Positions 25,483 through 37,848 of a DNA stretch of 64,000 nt are shown here, one piece after another. The stretch covers positions 62,001-126,000 of the forward strand of contig NC_089422.1 of NCBI RefSeq assembly GCF_013426205.1. The letters run 5' to 3'. Made by a program: the position numbers and the translations under genes. This DNA comes from Metarhizium brunneum (lineage: Eukaryota; Ascomycota; Sordariomycetes; Hypocreales; Clavicipitaceae). Numbering within the stretch: position 1 is the first letter of the stretch; each line of letters begins with the position of its first letter. The notes beneath the pieces are model-generated. The model was not told where the DNA came from. It did not search any database and was given only the letters and a program-made list of their open reading frames with translations.

Positions 25483-28456
25483 TGTTAGTGAGTATCCTTG
25501 CTCTGCGGGCTAGAAATAAGGAAGCGTCCATACTCGATGTATATTGAAGAGGTTAGGACGGTAAAGTCGTATCAATGAAACTCATATATTAGCTGAATCT
25601 GTAGCAGCACTGTGTCAATCGGAGCCCAAGCATTCTTCTCAGGCAGGAAGTTGGAAACATGTACTCATTTTGTGGGTGTAAGATCTGACTCGAGGAAGAA
25701 GTAAAACAGTGCACTACGAGTTGTTCGCAGTAATATTAGCGGATAAATAACACGGGAGTGTGACTGGGTGACTGCCATATATACCTGACAACTGCGTGCA
25801 GCAGATCCTTGTACAGTTTGATCGCAGTGTGCCTGACTATATAAATGATAAAGAAACTTAGAACTCAGAAGGTCAGATACTATGTGCAATACTAAAAATA
25901 AGACCACGCCTTTACGTTAGGTTCAACTTACCAGTATCAAGGGAAAGTCGTATTAGAGCAAGAGCCACCAATAGGAAGTACATAGATCTCGAGGTATGAC
26001 CCTAGCTGTGTGTTTGTTCTGTACTCGCCAAAGTCCATTGATCTACCCACAATGCTGTCTGGTTGTTTATATAGTGGCTGGGTCATGACTTACGGGTGCT
26101 CAAAGCATGGACTTACTGGAATAGGAGCTTAAGATGGTGCCAATGATAGCACTTGAGTAGACCGCGCCCGTACTAACAATGAGATCCTGCCTACCATTTC
26201 CCTCATAGTGATTTGACATCAATGATGTATTTTAATAGTGGAAGTTATATGTGGAGGTACTTGACCCGCCTAGGACTTGGGCCTGCGGTGTGATCAAAGA
26301 CCGACATGGACCAGACTGCGCTGTGTTTAGTTGCCCCAGGTGCCATTCAATAATGATTATAGCTAACGTCCATGGTTCCTATCGAAGACGATTGAACCGC
26401 CCAATTGTGGGGTCTGTTCGGTAGATCGGCCCGGCCCGCTGGTTTTCGTCATCGAATGTCTCCATCAATATATGTGGCCAACATTGAATCATCGTCATGC
26501 CCCGCCGCGCCTGGCACTTTACCCGTGAAAGCAGCCAGCCATGCCAACGCAAAGCAGCCACAAGCTATCAAGCGCACCGATTCGAAGCCCCCAGTCACAC
26601 GCGCCCGATGCCGATGGCGTGCACAATGTAGTCGATTCCCGTCTGGACGTACGCATCGTCCTTATCCTCATCATGATGGCAGAAACAGCAGTGGTGCGTA
26701 GCAACGATTAATATTAGCGCCTGCTCCGACGCTGACTATGCTCCTGAAGTGGCTATACGTAGTCCACTTAGTTGCCAACGGGTACATGCAGCTTTGGCCA
26801 TTTCACGGGTGGCATAGGCAGTCACAACGCAGGCCGGGCGCAATTCAGTTTCCTGTCTTGCGACGACTTGTTGATTGGGAAGAACCTGGAAGAGGACAGA
26901 GCACTGAAATCCAACGTCAGCAGTGTCACCCAGTGAAGGATCTGAGACATGGGGATACTCACGCAGTCGCGGATTGGTGGACGGTGGTCAAGGACTCATG
27001 GTGTAGCCGCGAGGTGGTGGCCAAAACTGTACACGGGAGCACCGTGTGAACAAGGCCAAGAGAGAGCGTGTTTAACAGTAGGCATTATAGAAGTCGCAAC
27101 AGGAAAAGCGTTTGTTGGTGGCATGCGATTCGATCCGGCGCAGGAATCACAACGGAAGCCGTGTAGGAGTCTCGTCAGCGTAGGGTTACATGCGGAGTGG
27201 GAAAACGACTGGACATCCATTCAGCAACCGCTTTCAAAGCCATCTGACAAGCCGAGATGGGTCATGGACAGGAGTCTGGCTCTATCGGCCGGTAATAAAT
27301 TTCGCCCCTTGCTCCCTACGCTCTGTACATACATGGAGTCTCTTTCTACCAGGTGACCTCTTGGTCAGCTGGTCGTGGAGAAGGTATAACGAGGTCGCGA
27401 GGCTTACGGCTGTCATGCTTAGAGTTGGGCGCCATCGCCATCTCTTTTTGCTTTGGATGCCCGCCTACATACGCATAACTAGCACTGTCTCACAGCCACA
27501 TGATCCATCCATCATGCTCGTTTTCGTCACGTTTAAGCCGACGCTCTGTCTGAGGCCAGCACCATGTCTTCCTCAGCGCTTCTCAGCACATCCAGGGGGG
27601 CCTTGTTGATCCTATCCATGAAGGCTTACTCGACACCATGTATTGCTTTCCACCAGGTGTATTGATGGTGAACGGCTGCTCCCTGGATCTGCGGTAATCG
27701 CTCTCAATAGCACCAGCCCATTGAGGAGGTAACGCAGGCTAGAAACAACTTCCCAAGTCCCCTGAAAGATACTGTTCAGCCATCTTTGGGCCACTAGGAA
27801 GCCATAGACGCTCTGCCATACCGATTTTGTCAGTCTTGCCTCGATTCTCCCGCGGCCAGCCATGCTTACCACAAGTATTCCCACGGCAACGAGGAACAAC
27901 TCTATCAGTACATCCACCATTGTGTACTTTGGTCTTGTAAAAGAGAGTCTTGTGTAATTTATGTGCTCAACGATTCAAAAGTGCTCGTAGGATTATCGGC
28001 ATACTTGGGCGGGCTATTGATCAATTACATTTATTGTAAGCCAACACGGTACGCCACAACGTGTCTGGTACGTCAATGGCACCTTCAAAGTACGTACGCA
28101 TGTACAATCGCACGCACCAGACAGTGTAACCAAACCAGACATGACTACATCCGGCGCTGGCTCATGTGCAGACCTTGGCTAGGCCCTCGCGCCGTGGCCG
28201 ATGACATCTGGAGTCAATGACTGCATGTTCTTCCAGGGCTAACGCGGGGTTTGCATCTCAGAGAATGTATCCGGATGTCACCAACATGTGCGATTAAGTC
28301 GCCGGTTAGTCTCCGAAAGCACCAGGGTCAGCCGGACTATAATTCTGTCCATCGGACTGCAAGCACCGGCTTGTGGTGCCCTTGGGCAAGCTGTTCCCGA
28401 TGAAATTTCCCTCGTTGTCATCACATCTCCCATCCCTCTCTGCCATTGGCCTCTCC
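25483..28456. other. Gene-poor flank of the biosynthetic cluster
   Basis: About 3 kb with no intact gene. Many short frames occur on both strands (26.4-27.6 kb), with no domain or splice logic. The last about 200 bp is the promoter side of the thioredoxin-reductase-like gene; it contains CCGGTTAGTCTCCG, a CGG/CCG pair at 28,301-28,314. The stretch separates the cluster from the ABC relic and forms a natural left border. Confidence 0.4.
27612..27920 (-). CDS. Possible small membrane protein or exon
   Basis: 102-codon frame from a true ATG. Residues 3-22 form one strong hydrophobic helix (VLIELFLVAVGILVVSM), followed by an amphipathic RIEARLTKSVWQSVYGFLVAQRWL segment. There is no recognised family and no splice partner. 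It could be an exon of a decayed gene. Confidence 0.22.
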   Translation of the reverse strand: MVDVLIELFLVAVGILVVSMAGRGRIEARLTKSVWQSVYGFLVAQRWLNSIFQGTWEVVSSLRYLLNGLVLLRAITADPGSSRSPSIHLVESNTWCRVSLHG

Positions 28457-29495
28457 ATGTCGTCAAACATGTCCGCCAGCAGCAGTATTGTAGACGCCCT
28501 GATCATGGGCGGAGGTCCCGCTGGCTTGAGCGCTGCTCTGGCTTTTGCCCGCCAGAACCAAACTGCTGTGGTCTTCGACAACGGCCAATATCGCAATGCG
28601 GCCGCTGATTACATGCATTTGATCCCGGGATGGGACCACAAACCTCCCAGTGACTTCCGCGCCGCTGCTAGATCACAGATGACCGACTCGTACGACGTCA
28701 TTCGCATTCTGGAAGATACCAACGTTGCCACGGCCCAGAAGACGGAGCAGGGAATCTTTCAGCTCTCAGACGAAGCCGGAAGAACATGGAGTGGGAAGAA
28801 GCTGATTCTTGCCACTGGCGTCGAGGATGTCATGCTGGACATTCCTGGGTATGCCGAGCTCTGGGGCAAAGCCATGTAAGTTCTGCCATCGCTGCATCTG
28901 CGGTCGTGCGACGAATGCTGACATCGGACTCAGCTTTCATTGTCTGTACTGCAAAGGCTATGAGCAGCGAGGCGCGTCTGCTGGTGTTCTTGCCGTCGGC
29001 CCGCTAGGAAACGTCAATACTGCGCTTCACATAGCCCGTCAAGAGACGGCTCTGAGCAAACGGGTCACGCTCTATTGCAACGGCAATGAGACTCTAGCTG
29101 CCGAAATTGTTGCGGGTTTCGGGACCGCAACAAACATGAAGACGGATACGCGAAAGGTGAAGGAATTCGCCGCCGGCATTAGTGGTAAAGGTATTGTGAT
29201 TCGGTTCGACGATGGATCGGAAGCAGTGGAGGATTATCTCGCTCATCAGCCGCCTACGAGGCCTAGAGGTAATCTGGCTGATCAACTTGGGCTCGAGAAA
29301 GCACCCAACGGGGAAGTCAAGGTCTCAAGTCCCTTTCAGCAAGCCAGTCTGCGTGGAGTTTTCGCCGCGGGAGACAACGGCGCCATGCTGAAGAACGTAC
29401 CAAATGCAGTGTTCAGTGGTCATGTCGCGGGACAAATGGCATCCACGCAGCTTTTGGCCGATTTGAATGGCCAAAAGTCGCTTTTCCCTCTGTAA
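28457..29495 (+). CDS. gliT-like: GliT-like FAD-dependent dithiol oxidase (thioredoxin-reductase fold)
   Basis: Two exons, 28457-28875 and 28934-29495 (58-nt intron), give 326 aa. In-frame ATGs at 28400 and 28469 are alternatives. The N-terminal FAD-binding Rossmann motif is IMGGGPAGLSAALA. The redox-active CxxC is CLYC (about residues 143-146) in HCLYCKGYEQRG. The C-terminal FAD motif is GVFAAGDNGAMLKNVPNAVFSGHVAG. The NADPH-binding GxGxxA loop of true thioredoxin reductases is replaced by VGPLGNVNTALHIA, as expected for oxygen-using oxidases of the GliT/SirT/HlmI group. These enzymes close the ETP disulfide bridge and protect the producer. Position directly upstream of, and co-oriented with, the NRPS supports this role. 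It is probably cytosolic. Confidence 0.88.
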
Positions 29496-29875
29496 ATCAC
29501 GCACGTGGTCGAAGCGTAGTCGCTAGTCAATAAAACAAGTGTTGCAAAAAATGCCCTCTTGAATAAGTTGAACGTTTGCAACTAGATGTTGCATGTAGAC
29601 GTAGAATATGACCCAGATATAATCGTAATCAGGAGTTGATCCCGTCTTGATGGCACCACCACAGCCGCGCAATGTATAACAAGGGGCAGTCGACCGGAGC
29701 CATCGATCGAACTGGGTCCGAATAAGCACCGAGCCCTGAGAGTGTGCGGGCCGCAATTGACGCTGGTGATTTAATTCGTCTTCGTCTCGATAAGTAGCGC
29801 TGGTAACCTTTTTGCAACACGCAGAGCATCCATATCCTCCATCTTACTCTCACGCTTAAAGTGTGTTTTACAAAG

Positions 29876-32800
29876 ATGGCCGCGAATCCGACGTCCGTTT
29901 GTGACCTTATACGCGGTCATGCTCAAGATCAACCTGATTTGTTGGCAGTTTCCAAAAATAAGCAATCGCTAACTTATGCAGAGCTAGAGCATGCGTCGCT
30001 CTGTATTGCTAGGATATTGACGAGCCGCGGCTTGGGCCAAGGCGATATCATTCCTTTGCTTAGCTCACGTTGCCTCGAGATGGTCGCTTGCAGCCTCGCC
30101 ATCCTCAGAATCGGAGCGACATTAGTACCCATGGAACATGGTACTTGGAGCAACGACAGGATCGACGCAGTATTGTCAAGTTTGGAATATAAAGCCCTGC
30201 TCGTCACGACGGAAACAGATCGGCACCTAGCCAATGCCATCTACATCCACGACATAGATCAAGCACTCACTGGAAGCAACGGATACAAAGAGGGGCCCGC
30301 GATTCATGGCAGCTCTGTAAGAAGCAAAGATGTAGCATACATAATTTTTACGTCTGGCACTACCGGTATACCGAAAGGTGTCATGGTCACGCATGAGAGC
30401 CTTTTGAACTATGTTTGGCCGGCGCATGCCAATGCACCTTTCAATCTAGGCGCAAAGCCATCAGACACCAGTTTGCTGCTGTTTTCGGTAGCCTTTGATG
30501 GTAAGTCTTTTGCCTACTCACTCGTGAAATACTACTTTTTATCAGTCCTGAACTGACTTGAGAGTTCCCGAAAAGCATTCTATGGAGTCTTGTTCAGTAC
30601 CTTGTGCAATGGGGGACATGTCTTGCTATCGGAACCGGCCACCTTCATGGACGATGCGAAAAGTTGCACGCTTCTCCCAGCTACACCAACACTGCTCAGC
30701 ACTCTAGCAGATGTAGCGCCTTATAGCAAGGTTCGCGGCATCTTCCTCGGCGGGGAGGCTCCCACGCTGGAATTGATCAAGAAGTGGTGGACGCCATGCC
30801 GCAGCATGTGGAATGCTTATGGCCCGACAGAAGCGACGATATCCATTACAATGGCAGAACTACGCCCGGACATGCCCATCACTCTGGGGAAACAAATTCG
30901 TAACAGCGAGTTGCTTTTGCTCAACTCTGATCTTGAAGAATCTATAGAAGGAGAATTGTGCATCATGGGCTCGAGTGTTTTGGCCCTCGGCTATTATAAG
31001 AATCCGGAGCAGACAAACGAGAAATTCGTCACGTGGAGCGATCGACGGCTTTATCGCACCGGAGACATGGCAAAGCAGACTCAACATGGTCTTATTTTTC
31101 TTGGTCGTAAGGACCAAATGGTCAAGAATCGCGGGTTTCTCATCAACCTGGAGGCGGAGGTTCTGCCTGCGCTCTTGTCGCAAGAAAATGTCCATTCTGC
31201 AACGGCAATGATGTATCGCCAAAGACTAATCGCTTTCGTGACACCCGCCAGAGTAGATGGGGAGAGTCTGCGCCGCAACCTTTCTTCGCAAATCGACCAG
31301 TTTCTTGTCCCAGACGAAATACACAGTAGGGAACGCCTCCCTCAGACAATAAACGGCAAGATCGATAATAAAGCTTTGTATCATCATTTGGTACAGAGAG
31401 ACATCGGAAATGATGGACCAGGAGACCAGGCCTGCAAGACAAACTTCGACTTGCTCAAGCTGGCCATTGCAGACGCTCTCGGCATACCGACCCGCGTAGT
31501 CAGAAATGACCTTTCGTTTACTGATTTGGGTGGTAACTCCCTGCTAGCAATCAAGCTACTTTCAATTCTCAGACAAAAGGGTCTGTCCCTATCTATTCCA
31601 TCTCTGTTTTTGATGCCAACCATATCGGAAGTTTCGAGCAGTCTCGTTGAACTCGAGATGCCCAAGTCCGAACTCAATGGTACTGGGCAACCTGAACGGA
31701 CAAACGAACTTGCGGGCACTCTCTCAAAAAACCATGCCTTCATGACAGATGTTCAAAAAGGGATGGTACGATCAACGCTCAATGATCCGCCCGCGGGATA
31801 TATGGTCATCACAATTTCTCTTCACCAATCGGCTGGTAACATCCAGACCCAATGCCTCAGCGACGCGGTGCACCATGCACTTCAGCGACACGACATATTC
31901 GCTTCTTCTTTTGACATGGCAATGGGCACCATCATCAGAACTGCAAATTATAAGCATGACTGGGCCGTCGAGAATGTTGGTTCTTTGAGGGTGAAAGACG
32001 TCTTGTCGGAGGAGACTCGGCAGCTGTTTGAGCGAACAAAAGCCAGCGATACATTACAGGAATTGTTCGCGCCCACCAACGCTTTCAAGCTCATACTAGG
32101 AGAGCATGAAGACTCTGTTCTTCTTTGGCTGGTACACCACGCTCTTGTTGACGGATGGTCAACAGCAAATATTCTAAAGGACATTCGATCACGGCTCCTT
32201 GCTGGAACCAATGCTGTTTCAGACCTGCCACGGCAATTCTGCGACTATTCTGCCGATTTAACCTTGTATTTGGAGCGGTCTTATAACAGCGCAAAGTGTT
32301 TCTGGACGCAGTCCATGGCGGGCCACCTCGATGGGACTGAGCTCAAAGTTGCGCGGCCTGAAGGCACCGAATGCGACAAGGAACATTTTGAGAATCGTCG
32401 ATTAAGCCTCGGTATTTCTTTGGCTCAAATCGAGGTAATGGCCAAGGCACTTGGATTCAGCCCTGCAGTTATTCTGCATGCAGCCTGGGCATTACTGTTG
32501 AGCCGATACGCATGTGAAGAAGCAGTTGTCTTCGGAGGTGTCTTTTCAGCAAGGAACTTCCCCATCTCAGGTGTCGAGGAAATCGTCGGCCCTTTGATCA
32601 ATACATGCCCTTTTCCGGTCAGAATGCAGGCGTCGGACAAAAAGACAGACTTCCTCAGCAATATCCAATCACTGCTACTACAGATCGTCGAGTACCAATG
32701 GTCTGCTTCTCAAATTCTGCAAGAGATTGCCTCGGGGAGCCTTGCGCGTATTTTTTCCACGGCATTGTTTCTAGAGTATGATTTGCCCATGCACGAGAGC

Positions 32801-35800
32801 TCCGACCAGCAAGAGCTGCCATCGTGGACTTATGATCGGGCTGACTGGCCCGAATTCGGCCTTACAATGCAGGTGAAAGATGCTGGGGACTCTTTGGAAC
32901 TTCGGGCAGTGTTTAAAAGATCTCGATACAAATCGGAGACTATTTCCAGACTCGTTGAACACTTCAATAATCTCTGCTTGTCTTTGCTGAGCCCAACTAC
33001 GAATACACTAGCGGAAGTGAGTGACAGGATGCTCGGCCTGAAGGAGACTTTGTGTTTGACGCGTAGTTCAACCTCATTTTTCACACCATACGCTGGACAT
33101 CAAACATTGAAGGCCGCATTCGAGGCTGGGGTTGATACTTGGCCACAGTCGGTTGCGATCAAGTCACCGCTGCACGAGATTAACTACAGAGAGTTGGATC
33201 TTACGTCAAATTCCTTGGCAAGGTCCATAGCAGAGATTGTCCGCCCGCGAGAGGTGGTGGCTCTTTTGGGTGATGGCAGCGAGAACTGGCTTCTTGGAGT
33301 CTTGTCTATCATCAAAGCTGGCGGAACCTACTTGCCTCTCGACACCAAACTACCTCCACAGCGGATGGAGGCTATGATGGAAACAGCCGGTGCAGTGTTG
33401 TGCATCTATCCTAATCAAGAGTGCCTTGCTACCTTCTCCTGCCTTTCCAAGGCCAAATATCTGCTCCATGAACGTCTGAAGACGAAACAAGATGGCAGTA
33501 GTCTGACAAAAAGATTGGGAATCTCTACACAGCCTGACGACTATGCTTACATCATGTTCACGTCTGGGTCGACGGGCACACCGAAAGGCATCAGGGTAAC
33601 TCACCACGCGACAATGTCGCATCTCTCGTTCGAACCAGCACGTCTACATGCCCGTCCCGGAAGACTGCATGCACAGATTTTCTCTGCCGGATTCGATGTC
33701 AATATTGCTGAAATCTTTGGCACGCTGTGCTATGGAGCGACATTAGTCCTAAAAGACCCTGCTGACCCATTCGCGCACCTCAGTCAGGTCCATGCGACGA
33801 TGATTACGCCCTCGTTCCTCTCGGTACTCTCCTCAAAAGATCTCCCGAACCTTGATACAATATACTTGATAGGAGAAGCTGTTCCCCAGAGCCTCGCCGA
33901 CAAATGGTCAACCGGAAGGACTCTCTACAATTTTTACGGGCCGTGTGAATGCACAATCGCTGCTTCATACGCCAGACTCGAGCCCGGAGGGCCAGTGACA
34001 CTGGGTAGAACGATTCCCCGGGTTGGTGCTCACGTACTTGATCGCCTTTCCCGCCAAGTGCCCGTCGGCGTCATTGGAGAGATCTGCCTCTATGGAGTGC
34101 AAGTCATGGAGGGGTATATCGGCAAAGATGCGGAAGAGATGACCAAGAGAGCCTTTGTTCAAGATCCGTTCAACCATGGCCAGCGCATTTACAGAACTGG
34201 GGACCTAGGTTATTGGACCGAGAATATGGAGTTATGCTTCATCGGCCGAGTTGATCATCAGGTCAAGGTTCGAGGATATCGAGTCGAGTTGCAAGAGATC
34301 GAAAACGCACTGCGACGATCGAGCGATACAGTGACCCAGTCAGTGGCGATTGTGTCCGAAAACACCATCTATGCCTTCATAACACCGGAAAACGAAAACG
34401 TGGCCGAGATCAATAATTTCTTACGTCGAGAACTGCCAAGCTACGCCGTTCCGCAGCTCATAACCGCACTGCCGTCGTTTCCGAGCACGCCGAATCAAAA
34501 ACTCGATCGCAAGGCGCTCATGCGCTCAATAGAATCCGCGGTTTCCACAGATGTTACAATACATGACGAAATAGAGCGAATCATCTCCGAAGTATGGCGG
34601 GAAGTTCTTGGTCTTGAACAAGGCTTTGTCATATCGGTCAATGATGACTTCCTCACCATCGGCGGAAACTCACTACGTCAGATTGCCGCAGCGCAAAAAG
34701 TGTGCTCAAGAATGAGACTGAAAATACCATTAAGAATTTTTATCCTGCATACTCGCATAAGCTCCCTCGCCTCGGCGATTCGAGAGCATTCCGCTCAGAG
34801 CGAACAAACGGATCCTGGCTTTGTCTCTTTCGCCGAGTTTTCAAGTCAATCGAGCTCATATAACCCCAACTTATCATACCTAGAGAAAGAGTTCCTCAGA
34901 ATGCATAAGCAGTCTGCGAGCAAGTCTGCTTTTAACGTTGCTCACAAGATTTCATTTTGCGGCAACATTGATTTAGTTCTCTTGAGTCGCGCTTTCCAGA
35001 TTGTTGTCGCGAAGCATGACATTTTAAATGCAACCTACAGGGAAGTCGGAGGCATATCACAGCGGATGATCAACAGGCAAGAGTTTACGTTCGACCATCT
35101 CCATGTGTCGGAGCAGGCAACAAGAGATGAATACATCAGCAAGCCTTTTGATCTAAGCGGCCGTCTTATCCGGGCATCTCTTACAAATACTTCGAACTCT
35201 ACAGAAATCATTCTCGTCCAGCATCACATCATTACGGACCAGGTCTCTACGCAAGTCCTCTTGGCTCAGGTAGGCGATGTGTATCGCGCCTTGGTCAACA
35301 AAGGAGACGTCGAAAACTCAAGCGTTTCCGAAGGGCGTCTTATTCAGTATGATACCTGGGCATCTTGGAGAGAAGCGCAGCTTATAAAACAGCCTGAAAG
35401 AGCCCATTGTACGTTTTGGCAGTCACAATTTGGGGATCACAGGAGTGAATTCTCGAACATGATCCAATCACACAAGTGTCCTTTAGGGATGGCTCACTCG
35501 ATTCCCAGGCGCCTCAAACGCAACAGCTCGGGCGGCTCAATCGAGGTCTATTTAGCAGCAACCGCCATGGCTCTGCAAAACGCTCTCGGAATAAATGAGA
35601 TTTGCATGGGCATACCATTCCTGGACCGGCTTGAGCCAGGGTCTGAGCGATTGCTGGGTGTCTTCTTGGATGCGCTCCCTGTGCGTGTTGAAATGGACAA
35701 ATCTGTGCCCATGCAAAGTCTGGTGCATACTATAAAAAGTACCTTGAAGTCTGTAATTTCTCACGCAATTCCTTCATTTCAGATCAAGGAGCTAGTCGGA

Positions 35801-36049
35801 AGAGACGTACTGTTCGACATCATGATCGTGTATAACCGATTCGAAGACCGAGTGACCCGGAGTATGGAAGTCCCAGGTGTCTCAATCGAAGTGGCGTCTA
35901 TGAGAGCGCAGGGAGCCAAATTTCCCCTGTTGGTGGAATTCAACGAAAGAAAGGATGATGTCGTTGTAGAGCTGGAGTACTTTGAGCACATTTTTACTGA
36001 TAAAACGTTGTCACAGTTTCTGCAAGATCTCTGCACCGCCATTGATTAA
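29876..36049 (+). CDS. gliP-like: Two-module NRPS (A-T-C-A-T-C), ETP/diketopiperazine synthetase
   Basis: Exons 29876-30500 and 30576-36049 give 2032 aa. Domains: A1 (FTSGTTGIPKG at about 157, NAYGPTEATI at about 290, YRTGDM at about 368, weak A8 GRKDQMVKNRGF); T1 (LGGNS, Ser at about 530); C1 (HHALVDG at about 729); A2 (FTSGSTGTPKG at about 1203, NFYGPCECTI at about 1329, GRVDHQVKVRGYRVEL); T2 (IGGNS at about 1570); and C2 (HHIITDQ at about 1758, with the last Gly replaced by Gln). This order is that of GliP and SirP, which join two amino acids and release a cyclic dipeptide. No third carrier domain follows C2; the protein stops about 280 residues past the C2 motif. There is no thioesterase or reductase. 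By analogy A1 would load an aromatic residue and A2 a small one; this is inferred, not read from specificity codes. The gene starts 380 bp after the GliT-like gene on the same strand. Confidence 0.92.
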
Positions 36050-36080
36050 CAAATACAACTTTCTTCTTCTCTTGAGTCTA

Positions 36081-37483
36081 TTATTCTGTTGTGCTTTCTT
36101 CAATATGTGTTTGTCTAAACTCATTGACGCAAATGGCAATTCGATCGAGGCCGTTCTCGAGCTTTTCCCTTTCACAGGCATAACAGATGCGGAACCAGCC
36201 AGGTGTTTCAAGGTGATAATCCGTGCCTGCAGAGATGACCAACGCATTCTTCTTCAAGATTGATCTAAAGACTTTTTCTGCCTCCATGGACGGCGAAGGA
36301 CATAACCTGGCGAAGATGTACATGCCACTCTCGGCAGGTATGAATTCTATGCCATGCTTTTGCATGAACGTGGCCACCAGGGAATACGCCGACTCTAAAA
36401 GCTCTCTACCATGAGTATTTACGTACTCTATGTTTTTCGGGCTTAGAATAACCTTCTGTGCCACAATTGTTGCCATGGTTGATGTTTGACAGTGAGTACT
36501 CAAGGCGCCGCTCATGATGATATCACGGTTGTCTTGGGAGATGAAGGCACCCTAATCAAGTTTTAGAATATGACCCATACAAGACTCCGAAAAACTTACT
36601 AAACGAACGCCATTGCATCCAAAGTCTTTACTCAGACTGTACAAAACGTGAACCAGGCCTTTAGCATGAGTTGTATCCAGTGAAAGCGCTGAGACAAACC
36701 CGGTGGTTAAATTATCCTGAGTCAACCGCGTGTGCTGAGAAAGGGCATAGACCTCATCGGATATCAGGTGAATGTTATTTTTGGAACAAAAGTTCAAAGT
36801 GGCTTGCAGTGTCTCTTGCGGATAGTTTCGGCCAAGAGGGTTATGCGGATTGCAAATTATTACACCTTTTACCGGAATCGCGGAAGCCGCCAGTGCTGCC
36901 TCGTAGTACTTGATGCTCTGGATACCGAAGAATTCGTCAAATGGTATCTGAACTATGACAGGCACGGCGTCATTATGGACCGAAATGGAAAGGTCCAGGC
37001 CTGGCCAGTACGGTGCAGCGATTAGGATCCCATCACCCGGATCGCATATTTCACCAACCAGGGCATTTAACGCGAAACAACCACCGGCGCCCAAGACGAC
37101 GTGTGATTTGTCGACTTTGAGTCGTGGGTTGAAATGGGCATTGGCTAGGTCTGCTATCAGGCCTCTAACCTGCGAGCAGCCTCCGACACCTTCGCTGTAG
37201 GCCAAGTCCTGGCCAAACACATGAGTTTGGCACAATATATAAATACGACAAGAAAGGACTGAGTGCTGTAAATTGATTTGACTTGAGACCGACTTACATT
37301 ATTTGACCAATTAAATGTCTTGAACGTATGGTCGAATTCAGAAAGTAATCCTTTCATCAAAAGCTGGTTTTCAGCAGTGCTGAGGTCAATGACAGTGGTA
37401 TCTCCGGATAGGAGCGCGCCATGATTGTCCAATAGCTTGGGAATCAGGACCTGATTGCGCTTCAGAGACCTTTTGGAAAGCAT
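36081..37483 (-). CDS. gliI-like: GliI-like PLP-dependent C-S lyase (aminotransferase class I/II fold)
   Basis: Three exons, 37483-37298, 37208-36600 and 36551-36081, give 421 aa. The fold-type I signature is complete: a GAGGCFALNAL cofactor loop, NPHNPLG (Asn at about 180), SDEVYA (Asp and Tyr at about 210) and SLSKDFGCNGVR with the PLP Lys at about 255. The arginine-containing C-terminal WFRICYA clamps the carboxylate. It is closest in plan to ACC synthase-like enzymes, to which the ETP lyases GliI/SirI belong. In the ETP route it cleaves the two Cys-derived C-S bonds, giving the dithiol plus pyruvate and ammonia. It is convergent with the NRPS (31 bp between stops) and divergent from the prenyltransferase, sharing a 365-bp intergenic promoter. 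The second intron acceptor (GGCCAG at 37209) was chosen by frame; an alternative CAG further upstream keeps the frame but adds unconserved residues. Confidence 0.87.
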
Positions 37484-37848
37484 TGCGCCGGGCTGTTGTA
37501 GACAGTCAGGAGTCAGTCAAAGATTTCTCACTACGCGAGAACAGAGCCATCTACATGAAAGGAAACGCGGCAATGTAGGACTGCGTGGCCTTCAGGGATA
37601 TAGTCGCCGAGCTGGTCCCGGCTCGGCGTCCTATCCGGAAACTCCCACAGTCCAACACAGCATGTCCCTCGCATAGAGGAGTGTGGTACACACAGTCATC
37701 CAATAAGAAGCCAGCTGGATGATCTCCATAGACAATAGTAAGCTGATATCTCACGCTGGCTCAACCGATTTCGTGGCAGTGGTTATAGACGGGCCGAAAA
37801 AATTGGCTATATTCAAGTGGTGGTAGTTTCGTGAGGCGTCTTGCTCCG
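37484..37848. promoter_or_regulatory. Bidirectional promoter of lyase and prenyltransferase genes
   Basis: 365 bp between the two divergent start codons. It contains a perfect 8-bp inverted repeat with an 8-bp spacer (CGCCGAGC-N8-GCTCGGCG) at 37605-37628, which embeds CCG and CGG triplets of the kind bound by Zn2Cys6 dimers. Both genes are probably co-regulated from here; the binding protein is inferred, not shown. Confidence 0.5.
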
